Positions 12,758-25,461 of a DNA stretch of 64,000 nucleotides are shown here, piece after piece. Numbering within the stretch: the stretch's first letter is position 1; each line of letters begins with the position of its first letter. A model generated the notes under the pieces. It searched no databases, was not told the origin of the DNA, and saw nothing but the letters and a program-made list of their open reading frames with translations. The DNA is from Euryodendron excelsum (taxonomy: Eukaryota > Streptophyta > Magnoliopsida > Ericales > Pentaphylacaceae), in the NCBI GenBank assembly GCA_033060915.1, contig CM065389.1, positions 20,660,501-20,724,500 on the forward strand, written 5' to 3'. The translations under genes were made by a program, and so were the position numbers.

Positions 12758-14344
12758 CTAAGTCAACTTTCTTTTTCTCTTTCTCATTCTCACATCTCCA
12801 TTCCCTTCATCACTAACCTTAAGACTTTTCTTTTTAGGTGGAATGATTTTATCAATAATTTTTCTGCTCCTTAGGGTTGTGATGGATTGGACTTGGTCAT
12901 GACTAGATTGAGGATCAGTTTTCACTTTAGTCACGTTTACTTGCTTTTTGGGATTTGGATTTGGTTGCGGTTGAGATAGAAATCTCCTCGACACTTGTTA
13001 AGTCAAAGCATGTGTTAAGTTAGACATTTGTTTTGCTATGTTCTCCAACATCCTAGTGTGTTGACCTAACACCTTGTCCTATTATTGACTCCTCTCATAT
13101 CATTTGTCAATTGATGAACATTATTTTCTAAAGGTCTTCTATGAGGGGATTGATATGTATTAGGTTGAGGCTGAAAAGAAATGGATTGTTAAGCTGGAAC
13201 ACGTTGGGATTGGAAAGGTTGAGGGTTTTGAGGCCCTCATTTGAATGCTTGAGGATTCAAAGGACCGTTGTTTTTCCACCCAAAGTTTGGATGATTTCGA
13301 CATCCAAGGTTATATGTGTTCGAGAAAGGGTTCCCACCAACTTGTTGGTCACTATATGTACCCTGATATTAGCCAACTGCATTGGCTTGATCATGCAAGA
13401 CCTCCTTGAAACCTGGTATAATTTGACATGCAGCAATTTCATGTTCCATTGTACCACATATTAAACAAATCTCTCATTGGGAGACTCACTAGTCACAACA
13501 TTGACCTTATTTGTCTCTATAGCTTCTATCTTTTGGGTAAGTGCAACAACTTTAGCATTCAGATCATTCACTTAATTAAGATGAAATGTTACCCTAGGCT
13601 TAAATTCAGGATTTTGAGTCTCAGTTATGGCCAATCTCTAGCCAAATTTACTAAGTAATCAAAGAAATCATACAATTCAGATGAGTCTTTGTCATACAAA
13701 GTCCCTGCACACATAGACTCAATGAATTACTTCAGTTGTGCAGTCAATGATGAATAGAAAGTATTTATGATATGCCAATTAGTGAAACCATAATGTGGAC
13801 AAGTACTCAATAAATCTTTAAATCTCTCCGAACATTGGAAGAACGATTCACTAGACATAAGAGCAAATTGAGAGATTTGGCGATGAATTGTTTTAGTTTT
13901 ATGCTCAGGGAATAATTTTTTCAATAATTCTGTCTGAAGATCTTACCAAGAATTAATAGACCTAGGTCTCAATGAATTAAATTATGTCTTGGCCTTGTCT
14001 TTGAAATAAAATGGGAATAGCTTTAAAAGTACAACTTTTTTTAAGTAAGAATTATCAAAGAACATAGAACAAATGTCCTCAAAATCTTTTATGTGCTGAT
14101 ATGGTTTTTCATAATCAAAATCATAGAATGGATTCAACAGTTGGATCATTCTTGGCTTTAGAGTCATAACTACGTGATGCGTGGGAAGAACAATAGAAGA
14201 GGTAGGCGCATGCCTAGCAGGATTCAGATAATCCCTAAGAGATTTATGGGGAGAATCACCATGTACACTCCCATCTTCAGGTATATTATTTGGATTTGAC
14301 GGGTTAGAATTCCTAGGTGGTTGATGAGCAAATTCTTCTGCCAT
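12758..14344 (-). pseudogene. Athila gag (broken)
   Basis: A minus-strand frame opens at ATG 14,342-14,344 with MAEEFAHQPPRNSNP. It continues with RDYLNPARHAPTSSIVLP and IQLLNPFYDFDYEKPYQHIK, a typical N-terminal part of Athila-group Gag. After a frame break, 13,924-13,727 gives FALMSSESFFQCSERFKDLL and CPHYGF, the helical capsid-like part. The Lys/Pro-rich end lies at 12,994-12,758. A zinc knuckle is not cleanly preserved. At least three frame interruptions are visible. Confidence 0.75.
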
Positions 14345-15451
14345 TGAGATATAACTAGGACCTCAGTTAACTAACTAAATGTTTGGAATATGAGTCATAA
14401 ATGGGAAAACAATACAAAAAGTGGGAGAAAAATTACTAGAAGAGTCAAAACTCACCAATCATCCATGCACATCTCTAATGAATCCATCCCAAAACATAAA
14501 CACAAACCTTACAAGTTAGAATGGCGGGCTAAAAATCCAAGTTGGTCGCTGACAAAACAGGAATGAGAAGAGAAATAGTATTAACGACTTTCAGAGCTGA
14601 GGAAATGAAAGGTCACCCACATGGAAAGATGCGGGTTGAGTAATGACTAGATCGGGACACTTCTAGAGTTAGCTAACGATGAGATACTAAAATAAATAAA
14701 TAAATAATACAATATAAGAAAAAAAATTACAACAGTATACTAAAATACCTGCACACAAAAATAACAAAAAAAACACAAGTTAGTCCACTAGTAACAACGT
14801 TATGGTAACATTAGTGAGCGGCGCCGACCTAAAGAGGCAGTGAATCAGCTTGAAATAAAATTATCCACAATAATCAAATAAAAAATTAATAAATATATAT
14901 ATATATATATGAAACTATATGGTCACTATATCAAGCGGCGCTAACCTAAATAGGCGGTGAATCAACTCAAAAAGTAAACCACAAAAAAAAAAGAAAGAAT
15001 CTAAAATAAAGTGCAGAAAATAAAATGTTAGAACGATAACCAACGTTGATTATTCACTAAATTAAAGAAAATGTTTAATAGTTAATAAGTTAGATGAGTT
15101 AGATGAAAAATAAAAATAAAAAATATGATAACTAATTTGACTGGCTTCGTCTAGCAGTAAGCAAGTATGCCAACCACAGAGGTTAACCACAAAATAATAA
15201 TAATAAAATAACTAAATATATATAACAAGTTAGCAATGGAACGAAGTAATAAGTGAGCATAGATTACTGATCAGTTGATATACACTTTCCAATTCCTTCG
15301 TCAAGGTATGGAAGCAATCAATTATCTTTAAATTAGTAAATGTATTTTATATATATAGATATATTTTTTAATTTTTAAAATTTAAATTTATTATTATAAT
15401 TTATTTTTTATTTTTATTTTTTATTTTTTTGCATGATTTTATTAAAGTTGT
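14345..15451 (-). other. 5' leader of the Athila-type element
   Basis: Non-coding region between the primer site and the gag start, with A-rich and short (TA)n tracts (about 14,890-14,910). Two similar blocks, near 14,816 (GAGCGGCGCCGACCTAAAGA) and 14,933 (AAGCGGCGCTAACCTAAATA), form a local direct repeat of about 117-bp period. No gene. Confidence 0.5.
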
Positions 15452-15469
15452 TCCCCGACAACGGCGTCA
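15452..15469 (-). other. Primer-binding site, tRNA-Asp type
   Basis: The plus strand reads TCCCCGACAACGGCGTCA. The 3' end of plant tRNA-Asp is TCCCCGGCAACGGCGCCA, so 16 of 18 bases match, both differences being transitions. It lies 7 bp inside the 5' LTR (15,477). This is the usual primer type for Athila elements. Confidence 0.85.
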
Positions 15470-15476
15470 AAATATT

Positions 15477-16567
15477 TGATTACACCCATAATATGACAAT
15501 CAATTAACACCCAAGTGTAGGTACACCGAAATAGTAAATGAAATCCGGTAAGATCGAAGTTAATCCATAGGGAACAATTATCCAAATATGCATAGTTAGG
15601 TGTTAAAATTCACTCACAGTAAAATATTAGATACCCACTAAGTCACGCTAAACACTGTAGTGTTACGATAACTTTAGTTAGAATCTAAGCCAACCTGTTT
15701 GAATTTTACCTTGAAGAGTACTAAGAAGAATAAGACAAGTGCCGTAGAAAATGGTAACCAAAATAAAATAAATGTTTTTGGAAGATTCGATAGTTGTGAG
15801 ATGAGACTTTGAATAAAATTTAATAAAACAGTCTTGGATTCAATTGATCTGATCACCCAATTCACTCGAAATTTCAACAAAAGTTTTATAACTCAAATCA
15901 TTGGTTTCGTCTTAAGCCTTTGATTCGAAAGATTTAGTTTTTAGAATATAAATTCTATAATAATTAAATCTAGAATAATAAAATTAAAGTCATAATTCAT
16001 ACTATTGATTTGTACAATAACTATACTAAACTAAAATTTGTGCATAAAAATTACTAAACTTAGTCAAGAATCTAAGTTTCCTCAAAAATCTAGAATTTAA
16101 TTACCAAGAATTAAAAAATTTTAAATATAAACAATGAAAACTCAATTACCTTTATTGATATTTTAAGATCTTCAAATGATCTTCACAATTGATTCCAAGA
16201 ATTAAACTAGCTACTCATAGTATTAAAAAGACATAGCTTAAAAAATAACTTCATAACAAAATGATTTATCACCGCAGAATAACTGTAAAAAAATGACTGA
16301 AAAATTAACTAGTTGAACAACTACTAACGAACTAACTGACTAAAAGAAAATAGAAAGAGAGAGCTTTCAGTCGAATGATTCTCTAACTCTCTGCTATCTT
16401 CTTCCGATGGCTTCTTTGTCAAATGTACCTTTTTATAAGCGAAGAAGAATTTTTTTATTATTATTTTTTTCCTCCGTCTTATCTCCTCCGCCTTTCTTTC
16501 TTTTCTCTTTTTTTTTTTTTTTTTTTGTTTTCTTCATCCTAACCGCCTCACTTACATGCAAAGATAT

Positions 16568-16626
<59 letters not shown>

Positions 16627-16914
16627 ATATATATAATATATAAAATATAATATAATATAATATATAATATATTTAAAATAAAAGATAATCTTATAATAGA
16701 TCAAGTAAAAGATATTTTATAATACACACCCACTTATATAAATAATGTACATTACCTTGTTTCATTTTGTTTATTTTTATCTTCAAATCTGCTCAAAGTA
16801 TGTAAAATGTGACAAATACTATATTTATATAAAAAATAATAAATAGCACATAAATAATAGCTAACATTAGCCTATAATTAAGGATTTTAATTTGTACCTT
16901 TTAGAGTATAATCA
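15477..16914 (-). repeat. 5' LTR of the Athila-type element
   Basis: It starts TGATTACACCC and ends TATAATCA. It pairs with 3,725-5,077 and is slightly longer because of an expanded CT/T tract (16,492-16,527) and a long (CA)n/(TA)n tract (16,566-16,640). These simple-sequence tracts probably grew after insertion. Confidence 0.88.
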
Positions 16915-18880
16915 TGATTCTTTGTAGAGGTGCAATAGGAAGAGGGAGGAAGGTAGAGAATTTTTGAACCTTAGAGAGTGGTTCTCGGTAACTAGGGTGG
17001 GGTTTTATAGTTTTCTGAATTTGGAAGTTGGTTGTAAGAGCACTATGAGGGCGGGTGAGAGTGAGAGAGGGGTAGTGAGGGTGGGGCTTTATAGTATTTT
17101 TGACTTTGGAAGTCAGGGTTCTTGGTAGGAAATTGAGTTGAAAGTTAGGTTTTAATCTTTGATTGTCCAACGCTATACTCACATTTTAAAAGGCAATTAA
17201 GTCAAGCTAGGAGTGTTATTCTTGCGCTCTCTCGAAAGGGAAAAAAATCCATGTAGTGCCAATGGGTTAAATCATAGCGCAAAAGTTTGGGGTAGATTAA
17301 TATCCCACAATATGCATCTTGCTTGTGGAGGATATTACTGCAACTTGACATATTGCTAGACCATCAAGCATAATAAGAGATGGCAATTCATGCTTTTAAA
17401 AATCATTTCAAACAATTCCTTTTTCGTCATCTAACGGAAAACTCGCTTGATTTGATGCTCATTTCACAACTCACAGGCCTGCTCTTCCTCGACTATAAGT
17501 TTTGAGACTATTTGCACCTATTTGATGAGATTGTTTTTATTACAATTCACTTCCTTTTGATGATATTGTTTTGACTTTTTCACTTGGCTAGAAACTGCTG
17601 ATTAATTCGCAGCACAAATAGAAAATTTTAATTGAAGAAAACAAAAAAGTCTTGTGCAACAAATTTAATAAAACTACTGGAAATACTGACTTGAATATGG
17701 AAAACTTGATGGGTAAAAGATGGTAACACTACAAAAGCATAGCTTCTTAATTGGTCCTGTTTTAAGCATAATTTAGCAACAAAAGTTTTAACTAAACATG
17801 TTTAGAAAAAGCGTTACTGTTTTTTTTTCTTCATATCAAGAAGATCTTACCAAGGACCTAAGGGCACTCCTTCACTTCATATTCAAACGCTAGACCTAGC
17901 ATTTGAGATTCCAATAAAAATTGGTGGTTTTGCACACGAAAGGTGGTCCTCCCTTGATGTTCTCTTAGAACATTTTGTTTTCAATATTGCAAAACAAACC
18001 CAAGCCAAAAACAGCGCTACAAATTATCCCGAAGAAGCAAGCTGCAAAGCTTCCCCGGAATACAAACTAATTAAAGGAGGAATTAAAGATCCTGCAAGGG
18101 CTTGAGAGAAGCCATCCAATTGCCACAGCCATTTGCAAGACGAGTACACCAAACAAAGGATCAACTACCTTGCTGAGCCCAAACTATTGGATTAGACTTG
18201 CATTTTCCGCACTCTTGTCCTTAATTTGCTCATGATTGCGATTTTTCCAAACGCTATCACCAATTATTTCCACTTGTACTTATTATCTTAGCATTGAAAA
18301 CCCAAGAAAATATCAAGGAGAGGGGTCACAACTGGGCCATGATATGTTATCCAAAACTTTTGTTCACTTAATGAATGTAGACAACTTTGTCAACTTCGGT
18401 GATAAGAGGTTCTTTAAGAACCAGAACTTTCGATATTCCTAATAAGGGTCATGCTAAGGATGTGACCCGCAATTATTCTTGCAAATGCACAAGATTTATA
18501 TGATTTATGTGGACAGTAATTCTGCGCGAGCTCGAGCAAATAGTCAGTCGAAAACTTGAACATCCTATAACCAAAAAAGGAAAAAAAAATGACACTAGAG
18601 CCTCATTACATTTGTTGGCTTAGGTAGGTGCCTTGGGCTGTTTTGTATCGTTTTCAAAATTTTTGTTCTCATATCTTGAAAAATAAAAGTAATGAAAAAT
18701 TTAAAGACACATGATTTTCATATTACTACCTTTTTTCAAGGAATATAAAAAAAAATTCTAGGTAAGACTTTGTTTTGTTAGAAAAAGCGTAGAGGCTAGT
18801 GAGGTTTGAAATCCAGACAATGAGTTTGACTATACATGGCCATAAACAAATTCTCGAACATAAAACCAAATGGTTAGTAG
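16915..18880. other. Unassigned intergenic stretch
   Basis: An imperfect local direct repeat of about 83-bp period occurs at 16,998 and 17,081 (GGGTGGGG.TTTATAGT.TTT..GA.TTTGGAAG). The 93-codon minus-strand open frame over it is a by-product of this repeat. The 68-codon plus-strand frame at 18,236-18,442 has no recognisable domain. I see no supported gene. Confidence 0.4.
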
Positions 18881-19084
18881 CAGTGGCAGAACAATGGAGA
18901 GCCAAAGGGGACCACGACGTTCTCTAAACTTTTAAAATTCACATTACTTCCTATGCGTTCTTCAATATTTACATTAAAATACATTGTATTGGGTCCTTTA
19001 AAATTTGAGAATTTTACCTTAGGCTCTAGAAAATTCAAAAGTTTTCACCTTCACCCCGTAACAAAAATTTTGTGTCCTCCACTG
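18881..19084. mobile_element. Small hAT-like MITE with CAGTGG termini
   Basis: It begins CAGTGGCAGAACAATGG and ends GTGTCCTCCACTG, so CAGTGG/CCACTG form inverted ends. It is 204 bp and non-coding. The flanking 8-mers GTTAGTAG and CTTAGTGG match at 6 of 8 positions, consistent with a decayed 8-bp hAT target duplication. Confidence 0.5.
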
Positions 19085-20650
19085 CTTAGTGGAGTCTGAA
19101 ATATCTGGAGAAAATTATAGATTTGGGCTTAACATATAGCTATCAGTTGACGGCCTTTAATATCATTTTTTGTTTTTAGTTTCTTTGGACCAAATAGACT
19201 ACAGCGAGCCTTGGGTCTTGATATTGAGGTTGAAAGACAACGGGGTGCTACTTGACCTTTAGGCTTGGGGTCAATCGTTTTAGGGTTTGATAGTTCGGGT
19301 CCTTCGGGAGGCGGACCTTGGTCGGGTAAGGTGGGTGCCTAACCCCTAACCATCTCGTACCTTAGCCTCCCAAACTAGTTTTTGCAGTGTCGAAGACTGA
19401 GGATATAATTTATTGGAACACAAAATCAAGTGACGGACTATTACCAATTGATATTAGTTTGACCACTGTGTGGTTGGTTTAATGGGTAACAACTCGAATT
19501 TTTTCGCTAAATGCATGTGTTTGAGTTTTCAAAGCAGCTCACAAATAGTTGTGTGTTGGGATAAGTGAGGTAGGCTCTCTAGTAGATAATTGTGTGGTAC
19601 ATAGAGACAATGTTCCGTAATAAATGTGTGAAGTAATCTATTTACATATCTATTTTTAGCACAAAAAGAAAAAGACATTAGGTTTACTTTCATATAGGGG
19701 TGGCCACGGACTCGATGGCCTACACAAGCCCACCCATTATTTATAGGTTTTGAAATGTTTTATAGGCCCAATTAAATTAATAGACGGGCTTAACAATTGT
19801 ATATTTAAAGCCCGACTCAATCTGAAATATATACGAAATAATATGTTTTAATAATTTAATATATTTATGTATTTAGATTTTATATTATTTAACATTTTTT
19901 GAAGAAAAAATATTTCTTAAAAATATGTATAAGTCAAATGGACAAACTTGGACGGACTTGAGAATTGTAATTTTTATTTTAGACGGATTTGGGATTTTGT
20001 GTTAGGCCTAATAAAAAAAAATTAATGTAGGCTCGACCCGATCAATACCCACCCGTACTTCCATGTAACCAGGTGAAGTATAGGTTTAAGTTAATTCGAT
20101 TTCTAGTCGAATATTGAAAGGAATCCATAGACCCATTTCGCTTATAGGAACCTTATCTTATATATATATATATATATATATAAGTTGTATTCATCTTTAT
20201 ATTTTGCATCTCTTATACTTTTTAAATGTCACGTTGCTGGGGCAATGAATATGCTTATTAATTGTTTTATATGTATAAATGGATATGAGTTGTGATTGGT
20301 AACTTTTTCAATACTCTATTTTATTATACTTATCCAATATAGTCCCCCATTTATTACAAAAATCCTATTTTGAAAACAAAAACTATATTAATCTACTAAT
20401 AAAAACTCAATTTTTTTTATTAACAAAATTCCTAAATGGCCTACATATTTTATTGTAATCTAATAAAATTCCCAGTTTCAATATAAAGTATTAATTGATA
20501 TAGTTTCCTATTTAAAGACGAAGTCTTAAGCAATTAAGTTCTTACAAATTTATCTCCTACACAATCTCTCAATAAATTATCTCAAACAATAATTTATTAT
20601 CAAATAATGATATGCACCGCTATGTATACAAATATTGGACATGTATACAT
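19085..20650. other. Unassigned stretch with repeat relics
   Basis: At about 19,697-20,060 the sequence GGGGTGGCCACGGACTCG and later GGCTCGACCCGATCAATACC resemble the GC-rich ends of plant hAT-type elements, with no clear duplication. A (TA)n microsatellite lies at 20,158-20,181. The rest is AT-rich without open frames. No gene. Confidence 0.35.
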
Positions 20651-20824
20651 TGTAAACACCTCATTTTTGTCCGCTAAGCAATCTCCGGCTCGATCGGATC
20701 CAGTTTTAAACATCACAACACATACTAGCCCAGGCCAACTCTTTCAAAAACACCAATCCAACTAACTAGTCACTTTCCAGGATCGTAAGGCCCAATTGAA
20801 GCTAAAAAGACCATATTGCACTTA

Positions 20825-21250
20825 GGCACTCTAGGCAGCTTTTCGAGACCAGGCAGTCTCAGGAATCAACGCTATCCAGGTAGTTTCTCAAGATCGGGCG
20901 ATCTCGAGGACCAACACATTATCAAATTCCAAACGGTTCAATTATGGCGCATGCTAGCCCACCAATGTAGAATGTCCATCATCCGGTAGTTCTCTGAGAC
21001 TAGAAAATCTCGGGGACCAACACCACTCTACAGGTAGCTTTCTGAGATCGGGTGATCTCAGGAACCAACACCACTCTACAGATAGCTCTTTGAGACTGTG
21101 CAGTCTCAAGGACCAACACCACATAGGTAGTTTTCTTAGATCGAGCGATCACAAAAACCAATACTACCCTATAGGTAGCTCTCTAAGACCGGGCGATCTT
21201 AGGGACCAATATCGCACAAGTAGCTTTCTGAGACCGGGCGGTCGCGGGAA
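20825..21250. repeat. Degenerate tandem array of small hairpins in the LTR relic
   Basis: About eight units of roughly 45-50 bp, with one longer gap. Each has the form GTAGCTNTCTGAGAYCGGGC followed by GRTCTCRGGGACCAACACC. The core is self-complementary, for example GAGATC-GGGT-GATCTC near 21,040. Confidence 0.75.
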
Positions 21251-22570
21251 CTAACACCTAGGTCAACACTGGTGCCTACTAACCCAACTAGGTGAAAAAT
21301 GACCAAACCTGCCCCTTCGGCCTCCAGGCACGACTTTGAGAAAGTTCAAAATCCCTCAAGATGGTAAGTTCACCCTTCCAAAATGTTCCTAGATAGTTAG
21401 GCACACTCAATATGCCATTATGACCAATTCCGGTCGCGTTCCGATTAACTTCAGTCAAAATGATCGTTTTTCCCTTAAGCGCCCAAGTATAGTACAAATC
21501 CCACCAAATAGTGAAAACATCTTCCAAGCTCATCCCTAAATAGTCCGGCATGCTTCATATGCCACTCCAATCTATCCTGACCCTTTTTGACCAATTTCAG
21601 TCAAAATAACTATTTTACCCCTAGTGGCCCGAGCATGCCTCGAAACCACACCAGCTCTGGGTACCAAACTAGCAGATCCTATCATACGCCCCTGTTCAAT
21701 CCAAGGTGAGCCCCGTGACTTTAAAAAACTTCCAAGTCAACAAAAGCCCCCTGGAGCATCTCATAGACGCTCTACTAGGGTTGTCTTTTTCTCTCGATTC
21801 CTGGATTATAACACACCGTCAAATAATTTAAAAAATGCGTAAATTAGAAAATTTTCAAAAGTATTTCTAAAATACTTTTCAACAGTACAGTCTGATCGAA
21901 AAGATCCCTTCTTAAAGCCCCTGATCGCATGACTCAAAAACTACCACTTTTAGTAACCCCTGGAGCGTCTCATAGACGCTCTGCCATGGTTGACTTTTTC
22001 TCTAATTTTCTGATTATAATGCACCGTTAAACAATTTGAGAAATGCATAAATTAGGAAATTTTCAAAAGTATTTCCAAAGCTCTTTCCATTAGTACAATC
22101 CGATCAAAGAGATTTCTTTCCAAAGGCCCCAACCACCTGGTCCAAAAACTGCTACTTTTGAACATACACGGAGCGTATCATAGACGCCCTGTAAAAGTGT
22201 GTTTTCATACACGTTTCCCAAGATGATATCTCACTCTTTCGAACACCTTTCAAGCTCCCCAAACATTTTCGGTCATTGAGAAACAGTAGGAGAACATCGT
22301 GGACGTGATTGATTGCTCTGAATCTTTCCAGAATTACATAATTATCGAAGCAAAATTAACACGAAAATTTCCAACGGCGGAGCATATGCTACATGCACCC
22401 AAATTGTGATTAGATCAATCAAAACTTTGCTTGCTCCCCAAGTTGAGTCAGTACAAAGTGTGCTACGTGGCATTTAACTAGTGGAACAGTACTGGCACAT
22501 GTGCTATATGTGCCAGGGCAAACATTACCCAAGCACAAGTAACACATGCGCCCGCCCTCACCTGTTTACC

Positions 22571-22578
22571 TATAAATA
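22571..22578 (+). promoter_or_regulatory. TATA box of the LTR relic
   Basis: TATAAATA occurs at the position equivalent to the TATA box of the related solo LTR (29,556-29,563). It is preceded by ACC and followed within a few bases by CAG. This supports plus-strand orientation of the LTR promoter. Confidence 0.5.
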
Positions 22579-24006
22579 CAGTCCTCCCTTTCTGCATATT
22601 CCAGAATAAAAAAAAATAGCAGTGAAGCTCTATAGAAATAGCCTCTGAACTCTGAAATTCCATATACACTTCACCCTCTAAGCACCTAAGTTAGATTCAA
22701 CTTCTCTCTAGCCTATACACTCTAGTTACAAAGCTTCCATTGCCATAGAAGAGCCATTTCCAGCCCCTTCAAGCCCCTCTAAGGCCATTCAAGTTCAAGA
22801 TAAGTCATCCATGAAAGCTTAAAAGTAGTTTGAAGATAAATATGGTATTCTCTTTTACATTTTGTCATTCCCATTCTTCTCTTCTCTTCTCCCTCCTAGC
22901 CTACTTAGGTTATTGTCTATTTTAAACCCTCATCTTCTCCCCCCCTTTTCTTGCATGCTTAAAACAAGTGAGCTCCTAGTTCATGCCTAGAGGAAATCTT
23001 ATGAGAACCACCGTGTAGGAGGATCTTTCACTAGTCTACTTTAAGATGGCATGGCCTTGGAGCACCTTGCAATTTGGTGTGGCCTATAGCCTTGTATGAT
23101 TTCATGACCCCTCTCTGCATATGGTTGCCATGTTCATGTATTGCATGCTTAGCCCCATTTTTATGTTCATCATCATTTTTTAAAAGCTTTCACTATCTCA
23201 TGTTTATGTCTTTTCAAATTCCATATTTGAGTGTTTTCCTAAAAACGATTCTAAGAGTTGGTTCCTTGAAACTTAGGTCAATTTTCACATCCTAAGGAAC
23301 CTTCCTTAAGTCTCTTAACTTCATTTTCCATCATTTCATTTTTACAATCTTTAAGTTGCATTACAATGATTTTCAAACCTTATATTCTACTACGATTTTC
23401 AAGGTTTTTGCTCTCTTGAGTTTTGTGGTCGAAATAGTCCTCATGGAACTCTCTCTTGAGTGCTCATTTGTTGACCATAGGAACCTAGCTCATTAGAGTG
23501 ATTTTCTACACTCCAAAATTGGTTTTCAAAACAACCCCCTTCAAGAAGGGTTCTCAAAAAGTTCATTCTCTTTAATTTGCATAAAAATGATTTTTTCAAA
23601 ACTACCATTTTCATCTTAATTTTTAGAAGTTTGCTCTCTTGAATATTGTGGTTGAAATAATCCCATGAGTCCTCTTTGGAGTGATTTTCTTCAAAGTAAC
23701 TATATGAACCCTTCTTCTTTAGAGTGGTTTTTAACATCTTAAAAGTGGTTTTCTAAAACCTCTTTTCCAAAAATAATTTTCAAAAGTTCATTCTCCTTAG
23801 TTTTCAATCAAAGAATTCTTCAAAACTATCTATTCAATATTAATTTTCACAAGTTTTACTTTCTTGAGTTAGTGGTTGAAATGGTTCCAAAGCAACTATC
23901 TCTTGAGTGGTTTCCAAATACCAACCATATGAACCCAACACTCACTTGAGTGGTTTTCATAAAATAGTTTTTAAAACACACTTTCAAATTTCATGTATAA
24001 AGCCAC

Positions 24007-25451
24007 TTTTGATTTACTAACCTATTACAATGAAAATAAAAACAATTAACACTAGACTATTTAATTAAAGCAATTGAAATTAGGCTAAAAGCAATAGCAA
24101 GGAATTTGGCTCAAATGATCCAATCATTAAATTTCATCCAAAGCTTCCAATGGGGTTTATAACTCAAATCAAACACAACATTTAACTGTGCTTGATTCGA
24201 AGGATTTAACTTTGAAAATCGATAATTCTCAAGCAATTGAAGTTGGATACATGGTCAATGAGGAGTCAAAGGTTAATACCAAATTTGTGGTTTGTGCATT
24301 GAATTAGTCAAACATAGTCAATAACCTAGCTTTTCTAAGGCATCTTCAATCAATTGATGTGAATGAATTTCTAGTAATTGTGGAGTATTTGTCTAATGGA
24401 GAGTTATAAATTAATACCATCGATTTGGGTAATCAAAATCCCCAAACTTACTGAATAATTTAAGTTTTCTAAAATTCCATATGCAATTACTAAGAATTCG
24501 AAATCTAGGAAAATATGGCAATTAATTCATAAGATACCTCCATTGAAATTCTTAAATTATTTGGGTGATTTTCACATTTGAACACAATTTAAGAAACTAG
24601 CCAATTAAATTCATCCTAAAAGCATGACAAATGTAAATAAAGCATGTAGAGATTTAAAACTAAAATTTACTTGAATAATAAAACTGTTTGGTTACAAGGA
24701 AATGAGAGAAAGTGCAAGAAAGTGAAAAAAAATATAATATAATGAAAAAAAATTACAAGTTAACTCTATACTACCATTACAAAGATAAATCTAAGCTAAA
24801 AATGAATAAAAAATGGAAAAACCAACCTCTTGGGAGCTTCTCCCACTGCCCCTTTACCTAAAACTAACCCCCTAACTGCATAACAAACCTTCAAAAACCC
24901 TTAGAACGCAGCTTTGGACGCAAAAAATGTAATCTGAAAGTCAAAATAACGTCCGAACGAACTTTGGACGGTACGTTTGACGCGCTCTAAATTGCGTCTA
25001 GATATTCACTATTCACTGTTCGGACACACTGTTCAGACGGTTACTGTTCACCGTTCAGACAGGTGAACAGTAACCGTCCGAAAGACCCAATAACCTTCCA
25101 GCTCGATTTTGACCACTTTAGAAGTCGTTTCAGCTGATGCACATTTGAGGACAAGTTGTAGCCCTTGAAGTATTTTTTTAATGGTGTAAAAATCAGCTCA
25201 ATTGAACATCGGAGTAAAATGTTATGGCCAAAATACCAAGATGGGTTGGACTTCTTATTACCGGTTTGCTCGTTTTGAACCCATGTCTATCATTCTTTGC
25301 GTCTATTGGCCTTTATTAGCTCCTATAACCTACAAAACACACAAAAAACAAAATCAAGCAAATATATAACTGGATTAAGACAATTAACACTAATCTAAGT
25401 TTAATAAGGTGCAAATTAAATGCCTATGATTACACTTTTAGTGTGTAATCA
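24007..25451 (-). repeat. 3' LTR of the LARD-like element (outer end deleted)
   Basis: It aligns with 34,251-35,756. The first roughly 240 bp present in the partner (34,012-34,250) are missing, and the sequence joins directly to the giant-LTR relic at 24,006/24,007. It contains a shorter version of the inverted-repeat cluster (about 24,940-25,085). It ends GTGTGTAATCA. Confidence 0.78.
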
Positions 25452-25461
25452 CAATCCCCAA
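25452..25461 (-). other. Polypurine-tract-like site of the LARD
   Basis: The minus strand reads TTGGGGATTG directly against the 3' LTR start. This is the position and composition expected of the plus-strand primer of a retrotransposon. Confidence 0.55.

Larger units (their letters stand above)
3725..16914 (-). mobile_element. Athila-lineage Ty3/gypsy retrotransposon (decayed, with nested insertion)
   Basis: A pair of similar LTRs (3,725-5,077 and 15,477-16,914) flanks gag, protease, RT, RNase H and integrase remnants in that order on the minus strand, so the right LTR is the 5' one. The primer site beside it matches the tRNA-Asp 3' end. Pol motifs fit the Athila group: LGRPF after the protease, MPFGLCNAPATFQR-like and VLMDDFSVY in RT, and a GGHFSSKKT zinc-finger region in integrase. 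Every domain has stops or frameshifts, and the LTRs differ at roughly 10-20% of positions by eye, so the copy is old. The 5-bp flanks (TTGGG left, TGATT right) do not match. A copia-like solo LTR sits within pol at 9,208-10,709. Confidence 0.9.
20651..24006 (+). mobile_element. Truncated giant LTR relic (Tat/Ogre-like), related to 27,856-32,933
   Basis: It starts TGTAAACACCTCATTTTTG, matching TGTAAGCACCCCATTTTTG of the solo LTR at 27,856. Collinear blocks follow. TCAACACTGGTG..AGGTGAAAAATGACCAAAC is at 21,261. ACCAGCTCTGGGTACCAAAC is at 21,650. A TATA box (TATAAATA) is at 22,571-22,578. CCTCATCTTCTCCCCCCC is near 22,930, followed by AAACAAG, and GCCTTGTATG is near 23,090. After about 3.35 kb the similarity stops at the LARD LTR (24,007). 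The expected LTR end GGGCGCGACA is missing, so the right part has been lost. Confidence 0.75.

Noticed and set aside
16901..17182. 93-codon minus-strand open frame beside the Athila LTR
   Set aside because: It spans a local 83-bp duplication and begins in the LTR. No domain or family match.
20825..21250. CRISPR-like palindromic repeats
   Set aside because: The intervening segments are also repeated and degenerate, and the context is a plant LTR with a TATA box.
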